Assembly (NCBI RefSeq): GCF_001954135.1
Contig: NZ_MBEQ01000061.1
Location: 1-53,478 of the forward strand
Source of the DNA: Mycobacterium sp. GA-1841
Lineage (GTDB): Bacteria > Actinomycetota > Actinomycetes > Mycobacteriales > Mycobacteriaceae
Direction: 5' to 3'
DNA: 53,478 nt
Shown: positions 7,555 to 16,417 of the stretch, piece after piece
Numbering within the stretch: position 1 is the stretch's first letter
Layout of the letters: each line of letters opens with the position of its first letter
The notes under the pieces: model-generated
Told to the model about the DNA's origin: nothing
Databases searched by the model: none
Seen by the model: the letters and a program-made list of their open reading frames with translations, nothing else
Position numbers and translations under genes: made by a program

Positions 7555-10448
7555 ACCAGAGAGTCCTGAGGGTCGCGCTGCACGGGGGTGGGCCACGGTG
7601 CCGGCAGCGGACGCTGTCGCACCTGCTGCGGCCACCAGAACCACTTGCCCAGCAGTGCCGCGATGGACGGGGTCATGAACGACCGGATCACCAGGGTGTC
7701 GAACAGCAGACCGAGGCCGATCGTGGTGCCCACCTGGCCGATCACGGCCAGTTCGCTGACGGCCATCGACATCATGGTGAACGCGAACACCAGACCTGCT
7801 GAGGTGACCACGGATCCGGTGCCACCCATGGCGCGGATGATGCCGGTATTCAGACCTGCGTGTATCTCCTCTTTGAACCGGGAGACCAGCAACAGGTTGT
7901 AGTCCGCACCCACGGCCAACAACACGATGACCGCCATCGCGATCACCATCCAGTGCAGTTCCAGCCCGATCAGGTGCTGCCAGATGAGCACCGACAGACC
8001 GAATGACGCACCGAGTGACAGCACGACGGTGCCGACGATGACCGCGGCTGCCACCACGCTGCGGGTGAGGATCAGCATGATGATGAAAATCAGGCACAGC
8101 GCGGCGATTCCGGCGATCAGCAGGTCGTAGTTGGCGCCTTCCTGCATGTCCTTGAACGTGGCCGCGGTGCCGCCGAGGTAGATCTTGGAGCCCTCCAGTG
8201 GCGTGCCCTTGATGGCTTCCTTGGCGGCGTTCTTGATCGCGTCGATGTGTGAGATGCCCTCGGGACTCATCGGATCGCCTTCATGGCTGATGATGAACCG
8301 CACCGCATGTCCGTCGGGGGACAGGAACATCTTCATACCGCGCTTGAAGTCCGGGTTCTCGAAGGTCTCCGGTGGCAGATAGAACGAGTCGTCGTTCTTG
8401 GAAGCGTCGAACGCCTGGCCCATGGCCGTCTGGTTCTCCATCATCGCTTCCATCTGATCTTGCAGACCGCCCATGGTGGCCTGCATGGTCAGCATCATGT
8501 TCTTCATGTTCTTCATGGTCGTGATCATCGGCGGCATGATGGTGAGCATCTGCGGCATGAGCTCGTCGAGACGGTCCATGTCCGGCATCATTTTCTGAAT
8601 GTCATCGGTCATGGTGTCGATGCCGTCGAGGGTGTCGAAGATCGACCGGATCGACCAGCACATCGGGATGTCGAAGCAGTGCGGTTCCCAGTACAGATAG
8701 TTGCGGATCGGCCGGAAGAAATCGTCGAAATCCGCGATGTGGTCCCGCATCTCGGCCACGTCATCGGTCATGCTGTGCATCTTGCCGACCATGCTGTGGG
8801 TGGTGTCGGACATCTGTCCCACGAGCACGAGCATCTGCTGCATGGTGTCGACAGTGGTCTGCATCTGGTCGGCCATGACCAACATGTCCTTCATGCGGTC
8901 CTGCATGTATTTCATGTTCATCATCTGCGTGGTGCCCTGCATGCTGATCTGGAACGGGATCGAGGTGTGCTCGATCGTCGTTCCCTGCGGGCGGGTGATG
9001 GCCTGGACCCGTGAGATGCCGGGGACCTCGAAGATTCGCTTCGCGATGCGGTCGACAACCAGGAAGTCCGCGGAGTTGCGCAGATCGTGGTCACTCTCGA
9101 TGAGCAGCAACTCGGGGTTCATCCGGGCCTGGGAGAAGTGGCGGTCGGATGCGGCGTAGCCGGTGTTGGCCGGAAGATCGGCCGGCAGGTACTTCCGGTC
9201 GTTGTAGTTGGTCTGGTACCCGGGCAGGGTCAGCAGACCGACCAGTGAGAGCGCGATGGTGGTGATCAGGATCGGCCCAGGCCAACGCACCACGGCCGCA
9301 CCGATTTTGCGCCAACCGCGGACCCGCATGGCCCGCTTGGGTTCCAGGGTCTTGCCGAATCTGCTGGCCACCGTGATGATGGCCGGGCCCAGCGTCAGGG
9401 CCGCGATCACGGCCGTGACCATGCCGATGGCCAGCGGGATGCCGAGGGACTGGAAGTACGGCAACCGGGTGAAGTGCAGGCACAAGGTGGCGCCGGCGAT
9501 GGTCAGGCCCGAGCCCAGCACCACGTGCGCGGTGCCGTGGAACATCGTGTAGTAGGACTGTTCCCGGTCTTCACCGGCTCCCCGCGCCTCTTGATATCGC
9601 CCGATCAGGAAGATCGCGTAATCGGTCGACGCGGCGATGGCCAGGGTCACCAACAGGTTCGTGGCGAAGGTGGAGAGCCCGATGATGTTGTAGTAGCCCA
9701 GGAACGCGATCACACCGCGGGCCGCCGAGAGCGACAGCACCACCATGACCAAGGTGAGGATCACCGTGATGATCGAGCGGTAGACCAACAACAGCATGAT
9801 GATGATGACCGTGAAGGTCAGCGCCTCGATGATCTGCACGCTGCGGTCACCGGCGATGTGTTGGTCGGCAGCCAACGCGGCCGGGCCGGTGACGTACGCC
9901 TTGACCCCCGGCGGCGGCGTGACGCTCTCCACGATCTGCTGGACGGCTTCGACGGATTCGTTGGCCAGCGCCTCGCCCTGGTTACCGGCGGTGTAGACCT
10001 GCACGTAAGAGGCCTTGCCGTCGGAGCTCTGCGCGCCCGAGGCGGTCAGCGGGTCGCCCCAGAAATCCTGGACGTGCTCGACGTGCTTCTTGTCCGCTTC
10101 GAGCTTGTCGACGATCTCGTCGTAGTAATCGTGGGCCTTGATGTCCAACGGTTGCTCGCCCTCGAGGACGACCATCACCGAGCTGTTGGACTTGAATTCC
10201 TGGAACACCTCGCCGACGCGCTTCATCGCGATCATCGACGGCGCCTCGTCGGGGCTCATCGACACCGAACGCATCTTCCCGACTTCTTCGAGCTGGGGGA
10301 CGATGACGTTGAGGACGGCGATCAGCGCGATCCAGCCGATGATCAGCGGCACCGACAGTCGCCGGATCCACTTGGCGATGCCACCGTGCCGAGCGGGCTG
10401 CGGCCCGGTGACCGGGATCGAGTCCGTCGGGGTGTCGTAATTGCTCAT
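7551..10448 (-). CDS. MmpL-family RND transporter (MmpL4/MmpL5 class)
   Basis: A 965-residue inner-membrane exporter with about 12 membrane helices and two large periplasmic domains. The conserved Asp-Tyr proton-relay pairs are visible in [13 protein letters not shown] (~272) and [13 protein letters not shown] (~847). Residues ~504-675 form a Met/Gln/Asp-rich coiled-coil insert with two Cys ([11 protein letters not shown]), a hallmark of the MmpL4/MmpL5 class that exports mycobactin and carboxymycobactin siderophores. The ATG overlaps the mmpS stop in an ATGA, so the two are co-translated. Azole/bedaquiline efflux, as for MmpL5, is an alternative role; the nearby Rv0455c-like gene favours siderophores. 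Confidence 0.9.
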   Translation of the reverse strand: MSNYDTPTDSIPVTGPQPARHGGIAKWIRRLSVPLIIGWIALIAVLNVIVPQLEEVGKMRSVSMSPDEAPSMIAMKRVGEVFQEFKSNSSVMVVLEGEQPLDIKAHDYYDEIVDKLEADKKHVEHVQDFWGDPLTASGAQSSDGKASYVQVYTAGNQGEALANESVEAVQQIVESVTPPPGVKAYVTGPAALAADQHIAGDRSVQIIEALTFTVIIIMLLLVYRSIITVILTLVMVVLSLSAARGVIAFLGYYNIIGLSTFATNLLVTLAIAASTDYAIFLIGRYQEARGAGEDREQSYYTMFHGTAHVVLGSGLTIAGATLCLHFTRLPYFQSLGIPLAIGMVTAVIAALTLGPAIITVASRFGKTLEPKRAMRVRGWRKIGAAVVRWPGPILITTIALSLVGLLTLPGYQTNYNDRKYLPADLPANTGYAASDRHFSQARMNPELLLIESDHDLRNSADFLVVDRIAKRIFEVPGISRVQAITRPQGTTIEHTSIPFQISMQGTTQMMNMKYMQDRMKDMLVMADQMQTTVDTMQQMLVLVGQMSDTTHSMVGKMHSMTDDVAEMRDHIADFDDFFRPIRNYLYWEPHCFDIPMCWSIRSIFDTLDGIDTMTDDIQKMMPDMDRLDELMPQMLTIMPPMITTMKNMKNMMLTMQATMGGLQDQMEAMMENQTAMGQAFDASKNDDSFYLPPETFENPDFKRGMKMFLSPDGHAVRFIISHEGDPMSPEGISHIDAIKNAAKEAIKGTPLEGSKIYLGGTAATFKDMQEGANYDLLIAGIAALCLIFIIMLILTRSVVAAAVIVGTVVLSLGASFGLSVLIWQHLIGLELHWMVIAMAVIVLLAVGADYNLLLVSRFKEEIHAGLNTGIIRAMGGTGSVVTSAGLVFAFTMMSMAVSELAVIGQVGTTIGLGLLFDTLVIRSFMTPSIAALLGKWFWWPQQVRQRPLPAPWPTPVQRDPQDSLV

Positions 10449-10918
10449 GCAGATTTCACCAAGCAGAAGGTCTGGGCGTTCACGCCGTTGGAAGTTCTCT
10501 CGTCTTTGACCTCGTCATCGACGGTGATGCGGCAGCTGATCGTGTCGCCGTTGCCCTGGGCGACGATGTTGGGGAAGACCGACGGTGCGGTGGATTCCAG
10601 GCGCAGCGTCCACGGCAGGGTGACCCCGTCGATGCGCTGCGGCTGGGCGTCGAGGTCGAGGTAGTTGACGTCGGCGTACGCGCCGGGTTCGCCGTAGATC
10701 TCGTAGACCACGACCTTGGGGTCGAACGGCTTGGTGTCATCGACCTTGGCGCTGGAGATGCCGGAGCCGTCGCCGGCGCCGAAGAACGTGCGCACCCGCA
10801 TCACCGTGAAGCCGCCTACCACGACCACCGCGGCGATGATCAACGGGATCCAGAATTTCTTGGCCAGGCTGGTCGGCGAAAATTGTTTCCGCCGAGAGCT
10901 TTTCGTCGCGTTGGTCAT
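10445..10918 (-). CDS. MmpS-family accessory protein
   Basis: A 157-residue partner of the adjacent MmpL. One membrane helix (about residues 23-40, [16 protein letters not shown]) is followed by a periplasmic beta-sandwich domain with the family features [19 protein letters not shown] and [11 protein letters not shown]. MmpS4/MmpS5 are needed for siderophore export and assembly of the MmpL complex. The ATG at 10918 is chosen because the further upstream in-frame extension is Arg/Pro-rich and unlike MmpS proteins. It overlaps the mmpL start by 4 bases. Confidence 0.88.
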   Translation of the reverse strand: MTNATKSSRRKQFSPTSLAKKFWIPLIIAAVVVVGGFTVMRVRTFFGAGDGSGISSAKVDDTKPFDPKVVVYEIYGEPGAYADVNYLDLDAQPQRIDGVTLPWTLRLESTAPSVFPNIVAQGNGDTISCRITVDDEVKDERTSNGVNAQTFCLVKSA

Positions 10919-11053
10919 CGTGGAATGGCACCGGTCCGTCGGTTGTGGGCGAGGTGGGCAACGAGCAGGCCGGACGAGGTCGACAGATCGGAGGCATGGC
11001 GGCCGAAGGAAGAGTGCCCGTATGCCATGTTCACCTCGAAACGTCACGCCGTC

Positions 11054-11067
11054 TAGCCGAATGGCTA
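11054..11067. promoter_or_regulatory. Inverted repeat TAGCC-N4-GGCTA upstream of mmpS
   Basis: TAGCCGAATGGCTA is a 5-4-5 inverted repeat followed on the plus strand by ACTAAAACTTAGCG. Read on the minus strand, the area gives several GCTAA/TTAG half-sites that only loosely resemble an IdeR iron box (consensus-like TTAGGTTAGGCTAACCTAA). It could be an operator for a TetR-type or iron-dependent regulator; the match is too weak to name one. Confidence 0.35.
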
Positions 11068-11111
11068 ACTAAAACTTAGCGAGATATTAGCTTATTTAAA
11101 TGAGTCACAAA

Positions 11112-11127
11112 ACGGTGACACCACCGT
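11112..11127. promoter_or_regulatory. Inverted repeat ACGGTG-ACAC-CACCGT upstream of mmpS
   Basis: A perfect 6-4-6 inverted repeat just upstream (relative to mmpS-mmpL) of the AT-rich promoter block. Geometry suits a dimeric repressor or activator. No regulator gene lies alongside. Confidence 0.4.
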
Positions 11128-11277
11128 GACGCATCACTGGCCGGACGCGGCCGCGGCCGGCCGACCGGCTTTGCCGCGCAGAGCACACAACGAGGTCACG
11201 CGGCCACGTCACGTTGCCTGTCGCGCGGCTGATCGCTTACTTCGCCACCGATTGTGATGGAGCTAACGAATGAGGAA

Positions 11278-11311
11278 GGGCTCCACCGCCGGGTTACCGG
11301 CGACGAAGCCC
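11278..11311 (-). terminator. Terminator-like hairpin after the Rv0455c-like gene
   Basis: Nested stem GGGCT...AGCCC around CGCCGG-GTTA-CCGGCG (core 11287-11302), starting about 20 bases beyond the Rv0455c-like stop on the minus strand. There is no U-tract, as usual in mycobacteria. Confidence 0.5.
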
Positions 11312-11333
11312 CATCCTCGTTGAACCTGGTGAA

Positions 11334-11801
11334 CTAGTGCCAGTCCCACACGGACATGTCGTCGGGCGGGTAGTTCATGCAGACGTCGGTGGTGTTGGCC
11401 GCGACGCCCTTGTTGTTGAAGAACAACTTGGCCCAGTTGGGCCAGCGCCACGCCATGTTCTCGAAGAACGCATTGGTGGCGGTGTTCTCGGAATACTGCC
11501 GGCGGCCGGCGTAATCCATGGAGAAGAACCAGTGGATCCGGTCCCGCGCGCCCTGCTGGTCGGCGGCAGGCTTGTTGTTGTAGTCGATCATGTACCGCTC
11601 GTAGTACACCGGCTCGACATCGCGGGCCGCGGCCATGATCTGCTCGGCCGTGCATGGGGTGCGCAGGATCCGGTTCGGGATCGGGTAGTCGTCAGTGGCA
11701 TCGGCCGAGGCGATGCCCGCGCCGGTCGCCACGCTGCCGACGACCGCGCATGCGGCCACGCCGGTGCGGATCAGGTTTTTGACACTCTTGTGGTTCAACA
11801 T
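11334..11801 (-). CDS. Rv0455c-like secreted protein (DUF5078), siderophore-secretion factor
   Basis: A 155-residue exported protein with signal peptide (cleavage after ASA, ~residue 33). The mature region, with PVYYERYMIDYNN, RIHWFFS, LFFNNKGV and the C-terminal DMSVWDWH, closely matches M. tuberculosis Rv0455c as I remember it. That periplasmic protein is required for mycobactin/carboxymycobactin secretion and is 'cinched' by one disulfide. The two mature-region cysteines here are C50 (RTPC) and C141 (DVCM), consistent with that bond. It lies 38 bases after the DUF732 gene on the same strand and upstream of mmpS-mmpL, reinforcing a siderophore-export role. Confidence 0.85.
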   Translation of the reverse strand: MLNHKSVKNLIRTGVAACAVVGSVATGAGIASADATDDYPIPNRILRTPCTAEQIMAAARDVEPVYYERYMIDYNNKPAADQQGARDRIHWFFSMDYAGRRQYSENTATNAFFENMAWRWPNWAKLFFNNKGVAANTTDVCMNYPPDDMSVWDWH

Positions 11802-11839
11802 GTCGCTCCAAAAATCTGGGATCGGCCTCGGGAATCAGA

Positions 11840-12190
11840 CTACGACGGCTTGGCGGCCTGTTCGTAGATAAAGCGCTGATCGGGGCAGTAGTAGTTGATG
11901 GCGGTACCGAGGAACTGCCACGCCTGGGCCGGCGAGCTGTCCCGCGCCAACTGCTTGCCCACGAACTTGACCGAGTCCTGAGCATTGTGGTCGACGCCGT
12001 TGTGCAGCCGCTTGCACATGATCTTGGCGATCCAGGCGTTGTAGTCCTTCTGTCCGTAGATCCCGAAGGTGTGCAACTCGTGGGCGAAGTTGGTGTCGGG
12101 ATCCCGATCGAAAGACGGATCGGCATGTGCGGGAGCGGCGAAGGCGATAGCCGCCGCGGCACCAAGTGCTGCCAGGCCTGCAAGCTTCAT
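11840..12190 (-). CDS. DUF732-family secreted protein
   Basis: A 116-residue protein with a clean signal peptide ending AHA-DP. The mature ~93 residues carry two Cys (IMCKRL and NYYCPDQ) and the helical pattern of the mycobacteria-specific DUF732 family, whose function is unknown. It is immediately upstream of the Rv0455c-like gene (38-base gap, same strand), so the two may be co-transcribed. Confidence 0.8.
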   Translation of the reverse strand: MKLAGLAALGAAAAIAFAAPAHADPSFDRDPDTNFAHELHTFGIYGQKDYNAWIAKIMCKRLHNGVDHNAQDSVKFVGKQLARDSSPAQAWQFLGTAINYYCPDQRFIYEQAAKPS

Positions 12191-12236
12191 GCGGTGAATC
12201 TTAGCCCATCTAAGCCTGATCTTGGCATGCAGTTCC

Positions 12237-13397
12237 TCATCTGATCGCCCACACGAGCGGAACGTTCTGCTCGGCGCTGGTCAGCGAACCATGGTGGCCG
12301 ACCAATGCGGACTCCAGAGGTTCGGCGTTTCGTCGCAGCAGCGCGGCGCGGTCACGGGCGGCGGCTACGACGTCTCCGATGCGAGACCGGACGTCATCAC
12401 GCACTCTCGGACCGAACCAGCCCGCGGCGATGGCTTCGTCCCGCGCCATCACCCAGGCGGAATCCGACAGGGTGGTGCGCCAGGTCGCCAGGACGTCATC
12501 GGCCGCGCCGGGGACGGTGTAGACGTGGCGGGCGCGGGCCTCTCCACCTACCGCCGCCACCCCGGCGCGCAGCGGTTCCGACTCGTCGACGTCGATCGCG
12601 GCGGTTTGATCGACGGCGACCATCCCGTGGTCGGCCACGACGGTGAGCAGACATTCGGAGGGCAGCGCCGCCAACACCGACTCCACCAGACGGTCGACCT
12701 GCCGTAGCTGCATGCGCCATGGCGTCGAGCCCGGGCCGTAGAGGTGACCCATCTGATCGAGGTCGGCGTGGTAGCCGTAACAGAAGCCACCACCGGCCAC
12801 GGCCGTCATCACACCGGCGGTGAGATCACCGAGGGCGTGCACCCCGACGTAGCGTCCCCCGCGCAACACCGCCCGGGACAGGCCGGAACCGGCGTGCACC
12901 GCACCGGAGACGACCGATACTGCCACCCCCGCGGCCTCGGCTCGTTCGAACGTGGTGGGCAGGGGTTGGACGTGTTCGGGCACCACGCGGTCGCGCAGGT
13001 CCGGTCCCCATGGCTGCGGACGCCAGCGCAGCGCATTGATCACATCGACGTCCGGGGCTGCCTCGGGAACCCGGAAGGTGTAGCCGACAAAACCGTGCTC
13101 ACCGGTGCGGCGGCCGGTGCCGATCGCGGCCAGACCGGCTGCGGTCGTGGACGGGAACCCGACGCTCAACGTCTGGTGGCTCGTCGATTCGGCCATACCG
13201 GTCAAAACCGGGGCGTCCGCGGCGTGGGCGGCCAGCAACTCGGCGCCCAGGCCGTCGATCAACAGCACGCACGCTCCGCGTACCGGACCGGGCCAGCTGA
13301 TCCTCGCGTCGAACCCGGCCACGCCCATCGCGGCGAGCACCGAGGGCACGACATCGGCGAGATGCCGCGCTGTGGGGTCCGGATGTGGGGCTTCCAC
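12237..13397 (-). CDS. Alkaline-phosphatase-superfamily nucleotide pyrophosphatase/phosphodiesterase
   Basis: A 386-residue protein of the type I phosphodiesterase/nucleotide pyrophosphatase family. CVLLIDGLGAELL holds the first metal Asp, FPSTTAAGLAAIGTG the nucleophile Thr/Ser region, YHADLDQMGHLYGPGS the second metal-binding cluster (Asp/His), VVADHGMV the Asp-His pair and LVGHHGSLT the last His ligand. It should hydrolyse phosphodiester or pyrophosphate bonds in nucleotides or lipids; no signal peptide is seen. It stands alone, divergent from the secreted-protein gene at 13472. Confidence 0.85.
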   Translation of the reverse strand: MEAPHPDPTARHLADVVPSVLAAMGVAGFDARISWPGPVRGACVLLIDGLGAELLAAHAADAPVLTGMAESTSHQTLSVGFPSTTAAGLAAIGTGRRTGEHGFVGYTFRVPEAAPDVDVINALRWRPQPWGPDLRDRVVPEHVQPLPTTFERAEAAGVAVSVVSGAVHAGSGLSRAVLRGGRYVGVHALGDLTAGVMTAVAGGGFCYGYHADLDQMGHLYGPGSTPWRMQLRQVDRLVESVLAALPSECLLTVVADHGMVAVDQTAAIDVDESEPLRAGVAAVGGEARARHVYTVPGAADDVLATWRTTLSDSAWVMARDEAIAAGWFGPRVRDDVRSRIGDVVAAARDRAALLRRNAEPLESALVGHHGSLTSAEQNVPLVWAIR

Positions 13398-13471
13398 ACC
13401 GTGAGCGTGTCACAGTTCGCCCGCGGCAAGTGGCCTCGGCCACTTCATCCAACCCGGTACCCTCGGTTTCC

Positions 13472-14080
13472 ATGAAGTCGATGAAAGCCGTGATCCTTGC
13501 TACCGCTCTGGTGGTGGGCGCAGGTGGGGCCTTCACCGGCGTCGCCAGTGCCGATCCGGGGACACCGGCGCCCGCTCCGGCTCCCGGGCCCACGCCGACG
13601 GGTCCGGCTCCCGGTCCGGCGCCGGGTCCGGCCGTGGCAGCCCCCGCCGCTCCGGCACCTGACGCTGCGGCGCCGGCCGGCCCGGCGGCTCCCGCTGCGG
13701 CGGCACCGGGCGGTTCCCCGGCGAGCATCGACCACGACGGCCTGTTCATCGTCGGTACCGACATCCAACCGGGCAACTACGCCTCGGCCGGGCCGGTGGA
13801 GGGCGGCACGTGCTACTGGAAGCGGATGGCGGATCTGCACGGCGGAGACATCATCGACAACGCCTTCAGCAAGAAGCCTCAGGTGATCACGATCGAGGCC
13901 ACCGACAAGGCCTTCAAGACGAGCGGTTGCCAACCGTGGCAGCTCACCGACGCCGCGCCCGACGCAGCGCCCACCGGTGACATCCCGGCATTGATCGCGC
14001 AGGCCAAACTCCGGGCCTGGCTCAACACCCTGAACAACAACGCCCGCAATTACGACGGGTCGCAGGTACCCACGCCCTGA
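13472..14080 (+). CDS. Secreted Ala/Pro-rich protein of unknown function
   Basis: A 202-residue exported protein. The ATG at 13472 gives a good signal peptide ending ASA-DPG; a longer reading in frame lacks such an N-terminus. Residues ~30-85 are an Ala/Pro linker. The C-terminal domain (IQPGNYASAGPVEGGTCYWK to FKTSGCQPWQL) has two Cys, presumably a disulfide, and looks like a small beta-rich domain found in actinobacterial surface proteins. No catalytic motif was recognised. Confidence 0.75.
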   Translation: MKSMKAVILATALVVGAGGAFTGVASADPGTPAPAPAPGPTPTGPAPGPAPGPAVAAPAAPAPDAAAPAGPAAPAAAAPGGSPASIDHDGLFIVGTDIQPGNYASAGPVEGGTCYWKRMADLHGGDIIDNAFSKKPQVITIEATDKAFKTSGCQPWQLTDAAPDAAPTGDIPALIAQAKLRAWLNTLNNNARNYDGSQVPTP

Positions 14081-14303
14081 TTCCCGAGCCGGCCGGTGGA
14101 CACGCCCGGGCGGCGCAGACCTCGACATCGGCCATCGGGTTCGTGTCCTCGGCAATTGTGCTGCTGCACAAGATGGTCCGAGGCATCGTCAGTTCGCTCG
14201 CGGCCGTTGCGCAGCATGTGCACAGCACACCGCACCCGCCCACGCTGCTAGTCTGCGAAAGCTGCCGGTTGCCGTGTACAGCGGTGACGAATCTAGCTTG
14301 AGC

Positions 14304-14337
14304 GATCTTGACTGATACGTGATCTTGAGTGATACGG
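14304..14337 (+). repeat. Tandem 17-bp repeat just upstream of the acyltransferase gene
   Basis: GATCTTGACTGATACGT is followed directly by GATCTTGAGTGATACGG (15 of 17 identical). It ends 10 bases before the start codon, so it occupies the leader/ribosome-binding region. It could be a regulator binding site or a small duplication. Confidence 0.6.
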
Positions 14338-14347
14338 AAAAGGTGTT

Positions 14348-15562
14348 GTGCGCGGCGCTGAGATCAAGGCCCTGACGGGACTGCGCATCGTCGCCGCGGT
14401 GTGGGTGGTGTTGTTCCACTTCCGTCCACTGCTCTACCAGGTCGCACCCGATGTCACGAAGGCGCTCGCCCCGGTGCTCGATTGTGGCGCCCAGGGCGTC
14501 GACCTGTTCTTCATCCTCAGCGGATTCGTGCTGACCTGGAACTACATCGATCGGATGGGCCCGAGCTGGGACACCCGGGCCACCCTGCATTTCCTGTGGC
14601 TGCGGTTGTCGCGGGTATGGCCGGTGTACCTCGTGACGCTGCATCTGGCGGCGCTGTGGCTGATCTTCACGCTCAACGTCGGACACATCCCGCCCGAGGA
14701 CACCAGCGGCTACAACGCCGTGAGCTACGTGCGTCAGCTGTTCCTGGTCCAACTGTGGTTCCAGCCGTACTTCGACGGCAGCAGCTGGGACGGCCCGGCG
14801 TGGTCGATCAGTGCCGAGTGGTTGGCCTACCTGCTGTTCGGCGCACTGATCCTGGTGGTCTTCCGGATCGCACGCGCCACCCGCGCCCGAAGTCTGGTCT
14901 TGCTCGCCATCGCCGCCTCGGTGCCGCCGGTGGTGCTGTTGATGGCCACCGGCCACTTCTACACCCCGTGGAGCTGGTTGCCGCGAATCGTCATGCAGTT
15001 CACCGCGGGTGCCTTGGCGTGTGCGGCGGTGCGCAAACTGCATCTGAGCGATCGCGCCCGGCGGCGCGCGGGCTACCTGTCGATCGTGTTGGGCGGCGCC
15101 ATCGTCGGCGGGCTGTACTTCTTCGACGCGCACCCGATGAACACCATCGGTGATGCCGGCGGGATCGTCGACATCCTGTTCGTCCCGCAGGTGGTGGCAC
15201 TGGCGGTCGGCATCGGAAGTCTGCCGGCGCTGTTGTCGACCCGTTTACTGGTCTACGGCGGTCAGATCTCGTTCGGCCTGTACATGGTTCACGAGTTGGT
15301 CCACACCGCGTGGATCTGGACGACCAGGCAGTTCGACCTGACGCTGACGCCGACCCTCTCGGGCAAAGCAACTCTGGTCGGTTTGCTCGCCATTTCAGTG
15401 GTCGGGGCGGTCGTGCTCTATCACGTCGTGGAGGAACCGGCGCGACGGTGGATGCGCCGAATGGTCGACATTCGGCCCGTCGATTCGTCCGGCACGAGGC
15501 TGCACCGGGTCGGTAGCGAGCCCGAGGACGCCGCCACCGAGGTCCCGGCCCGCGCGGGCTGA
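14348..15562 (+). CDS. Acyltransferase family 3 (OafA/YrhL-like) membrane protein
   Basis: A 404-residue polytopic membrane acyltransferase with roughly ten helices. The N-terminal block EIKALTGLRIVAAVWVVLFH with the conserved His, and VDLFFILSGFVLTW, are signatures of the family that O-acetylates or acylates extracytoplasmic sugars, peptidoglycan or glycolipids. Start is GTG preceded by GGAAAAGGTG. The neighbouring SGNH hydrolase could be the matching esterase or a periplasmic transferase partner, as in split OafA systems. Confidence 0.85.
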   Translation: MRGAEIKALTGLRIVAAVWVVLFHFRPLLYQVAPDVTKALAPVLDCGAQGVDLFFILSGFVLTWNYIDRMGPSWDTRATLHFLWLRLSRVWPVYLVTLHLAALWLIFTLNVGHIPPEDTSGYNAVSYVRQLFLVQLWFQPYFDGSSWDGPAWSISAEWLAYLLFGALILVVFRIARATRARSLVLLAIAASVPPVVLLMATGHFYTPWSWLPRIVMQFTAGALACAAVRKLHLSDRARRRAGYLSIVLGGAIVGGLYFFDAHPMNTIGDAGGIVDILFVPQVVALAVGIGSLPALLSTRLLVYGGQISFGLYMVHELVHTAWIWTTRQFDLTLTPTLSGKATLVGLLAISVVGAVVLYHVVEEPARRWMRRMVDIRPVDSSGTRLHRVGSEPEDAATEVPARAG

Positions 15563-15717
15563 GTGCTGTAACTATCCAAACCCGCTGCGCGACAGGTTGT
15601 TATGCCCTTGTTATCGGTGTGTCACCGACCGCCTATCTACCGCTCCGGTTCACCCCATAGGCTGTTCGGCGTATCGCGGTACGGGATGAATGCGTCTCGC
15701 CGGCAGTGGAGGTTGCA

Positions 15718-16407
15718 GTGAGTCGTCTGACCACATTCATCGTCTCACTCGGCCTTGTGGTCGGGCTGTTCGCGCAGGTTCCGCCGCAGCGCTATGTCAC
15801 CTCGGGGCTGGATCCGCAGATCAGCCACATCGCGGTCATCGGTGACTCGTACACCACCGGCATGCCCGCCGAGGGCGGTATGGGGCCGAAGAACTGGGCG
15901 CCGCTGGCCTGGCAGAAGTTGGCGCAACGCGGGGTGCAGGTCGACGCCGACGTGGTGGCCGAAGGGGGAGCCGGTTACGTCGCGCGCGGCAACCGCGGCA
16001 GTATCTTCGCGGACCTGACTCCGCGCGCCGTCCAGCCCGACGACGCGTTGATCGTCTTCTTCGGGTCCCGTAACGACGACCGCGCGGATCTGGGTGCGGT
16101 CACCCGGTTGAGCCACGACGCGCTGACGTTGGCGCGTCAGACCGCGCCCGCCGCGCGGATGCTGGTGATCGGGCCACCCTGGGTGAATGCCGATGTGCCG
16201 CCGAACCTGTTGGCAGTACGCGACATCCTGCGGGACGAAGCTGAGCAGGTCGGGGCGACCTTCGTCGACCCGATCGCTGATCGGTGGTTCTTCGATCATC
16301 CGGAGTTGATCGGGGCTGACGGTATCCACCCGACCGATGCCGGCCACGCGTACATGGCCGACAAGATCGCGCCGTTGATCGGCAAAGAGCTGCCGCGCTG
16401 GGTCTGA
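15718..16407 (+). CDS. Secreted SGNH/GDSL-type hydrolase
   Basis: A 229-residue exported lipase/esterase-like protein. The GTG at 15718 sits 5 bases after GGAGG and yields an N-terminal hydrophobic segment; a GTG four codons earlier would place the ribosome-binding site inside the gene. Block I is VIGDSYTTGMP (nucleophile Ser), the Asn block is VFFGSRNDDR and the catalytic Asp-His pair is in DGIHPTDAGHAYMAD. SGNH domains remove or transfer acyl groups on sugars. It follows the acyltransferase gene on the same strand after 155 bases that contain the inverted repeat CGGTG-TGT-CACCG. Confidence 0.85.
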   Translation: MSRLTTFIVSLGLVVGLFAQVPPQRYVTSGLDPQISHIAVIGDSYTTGMPAEGGMGPKNWAPLAWQKLAQRGVQVDADVVAEGGAGYVARGNRGSIFADLTPRAVQPDDALIVFFGSRNDDRADLGAVTRLSHDALTLARQTAPAARMLVIGPPWVNADVPPNLLAVRDILRDEAEQVGATFVDPIADRWFFDHPELIGADGIHPTDAGHAYMADKIAPLIGKELPRWV

Positions 16408-16417
16408 GCCCGGCCGC

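Larger units (their letters stand above)
10919..11333. other. 415-base regulatory gap upstream of mmpS-mmpL
   Basis: No gene is visible. The segment 11050-11110 is AT-rich compared with its surroundings and contains the likely mmpS promoter (minus strand) with repeated GCTAA elements and two inverted repeats. The 3' flank of the Rv0455c-like gene, with a terminator-like hairpin at 11278-11311, fills the right end. Confidence 0.5.

Noticed and set aside
11050..11110. Canonical IdeR iron box before mmpS
   Set aside because: Only TTAG/GCTAA half-sites are present; no 19-base stretch fits the consensus well enough to annotate.
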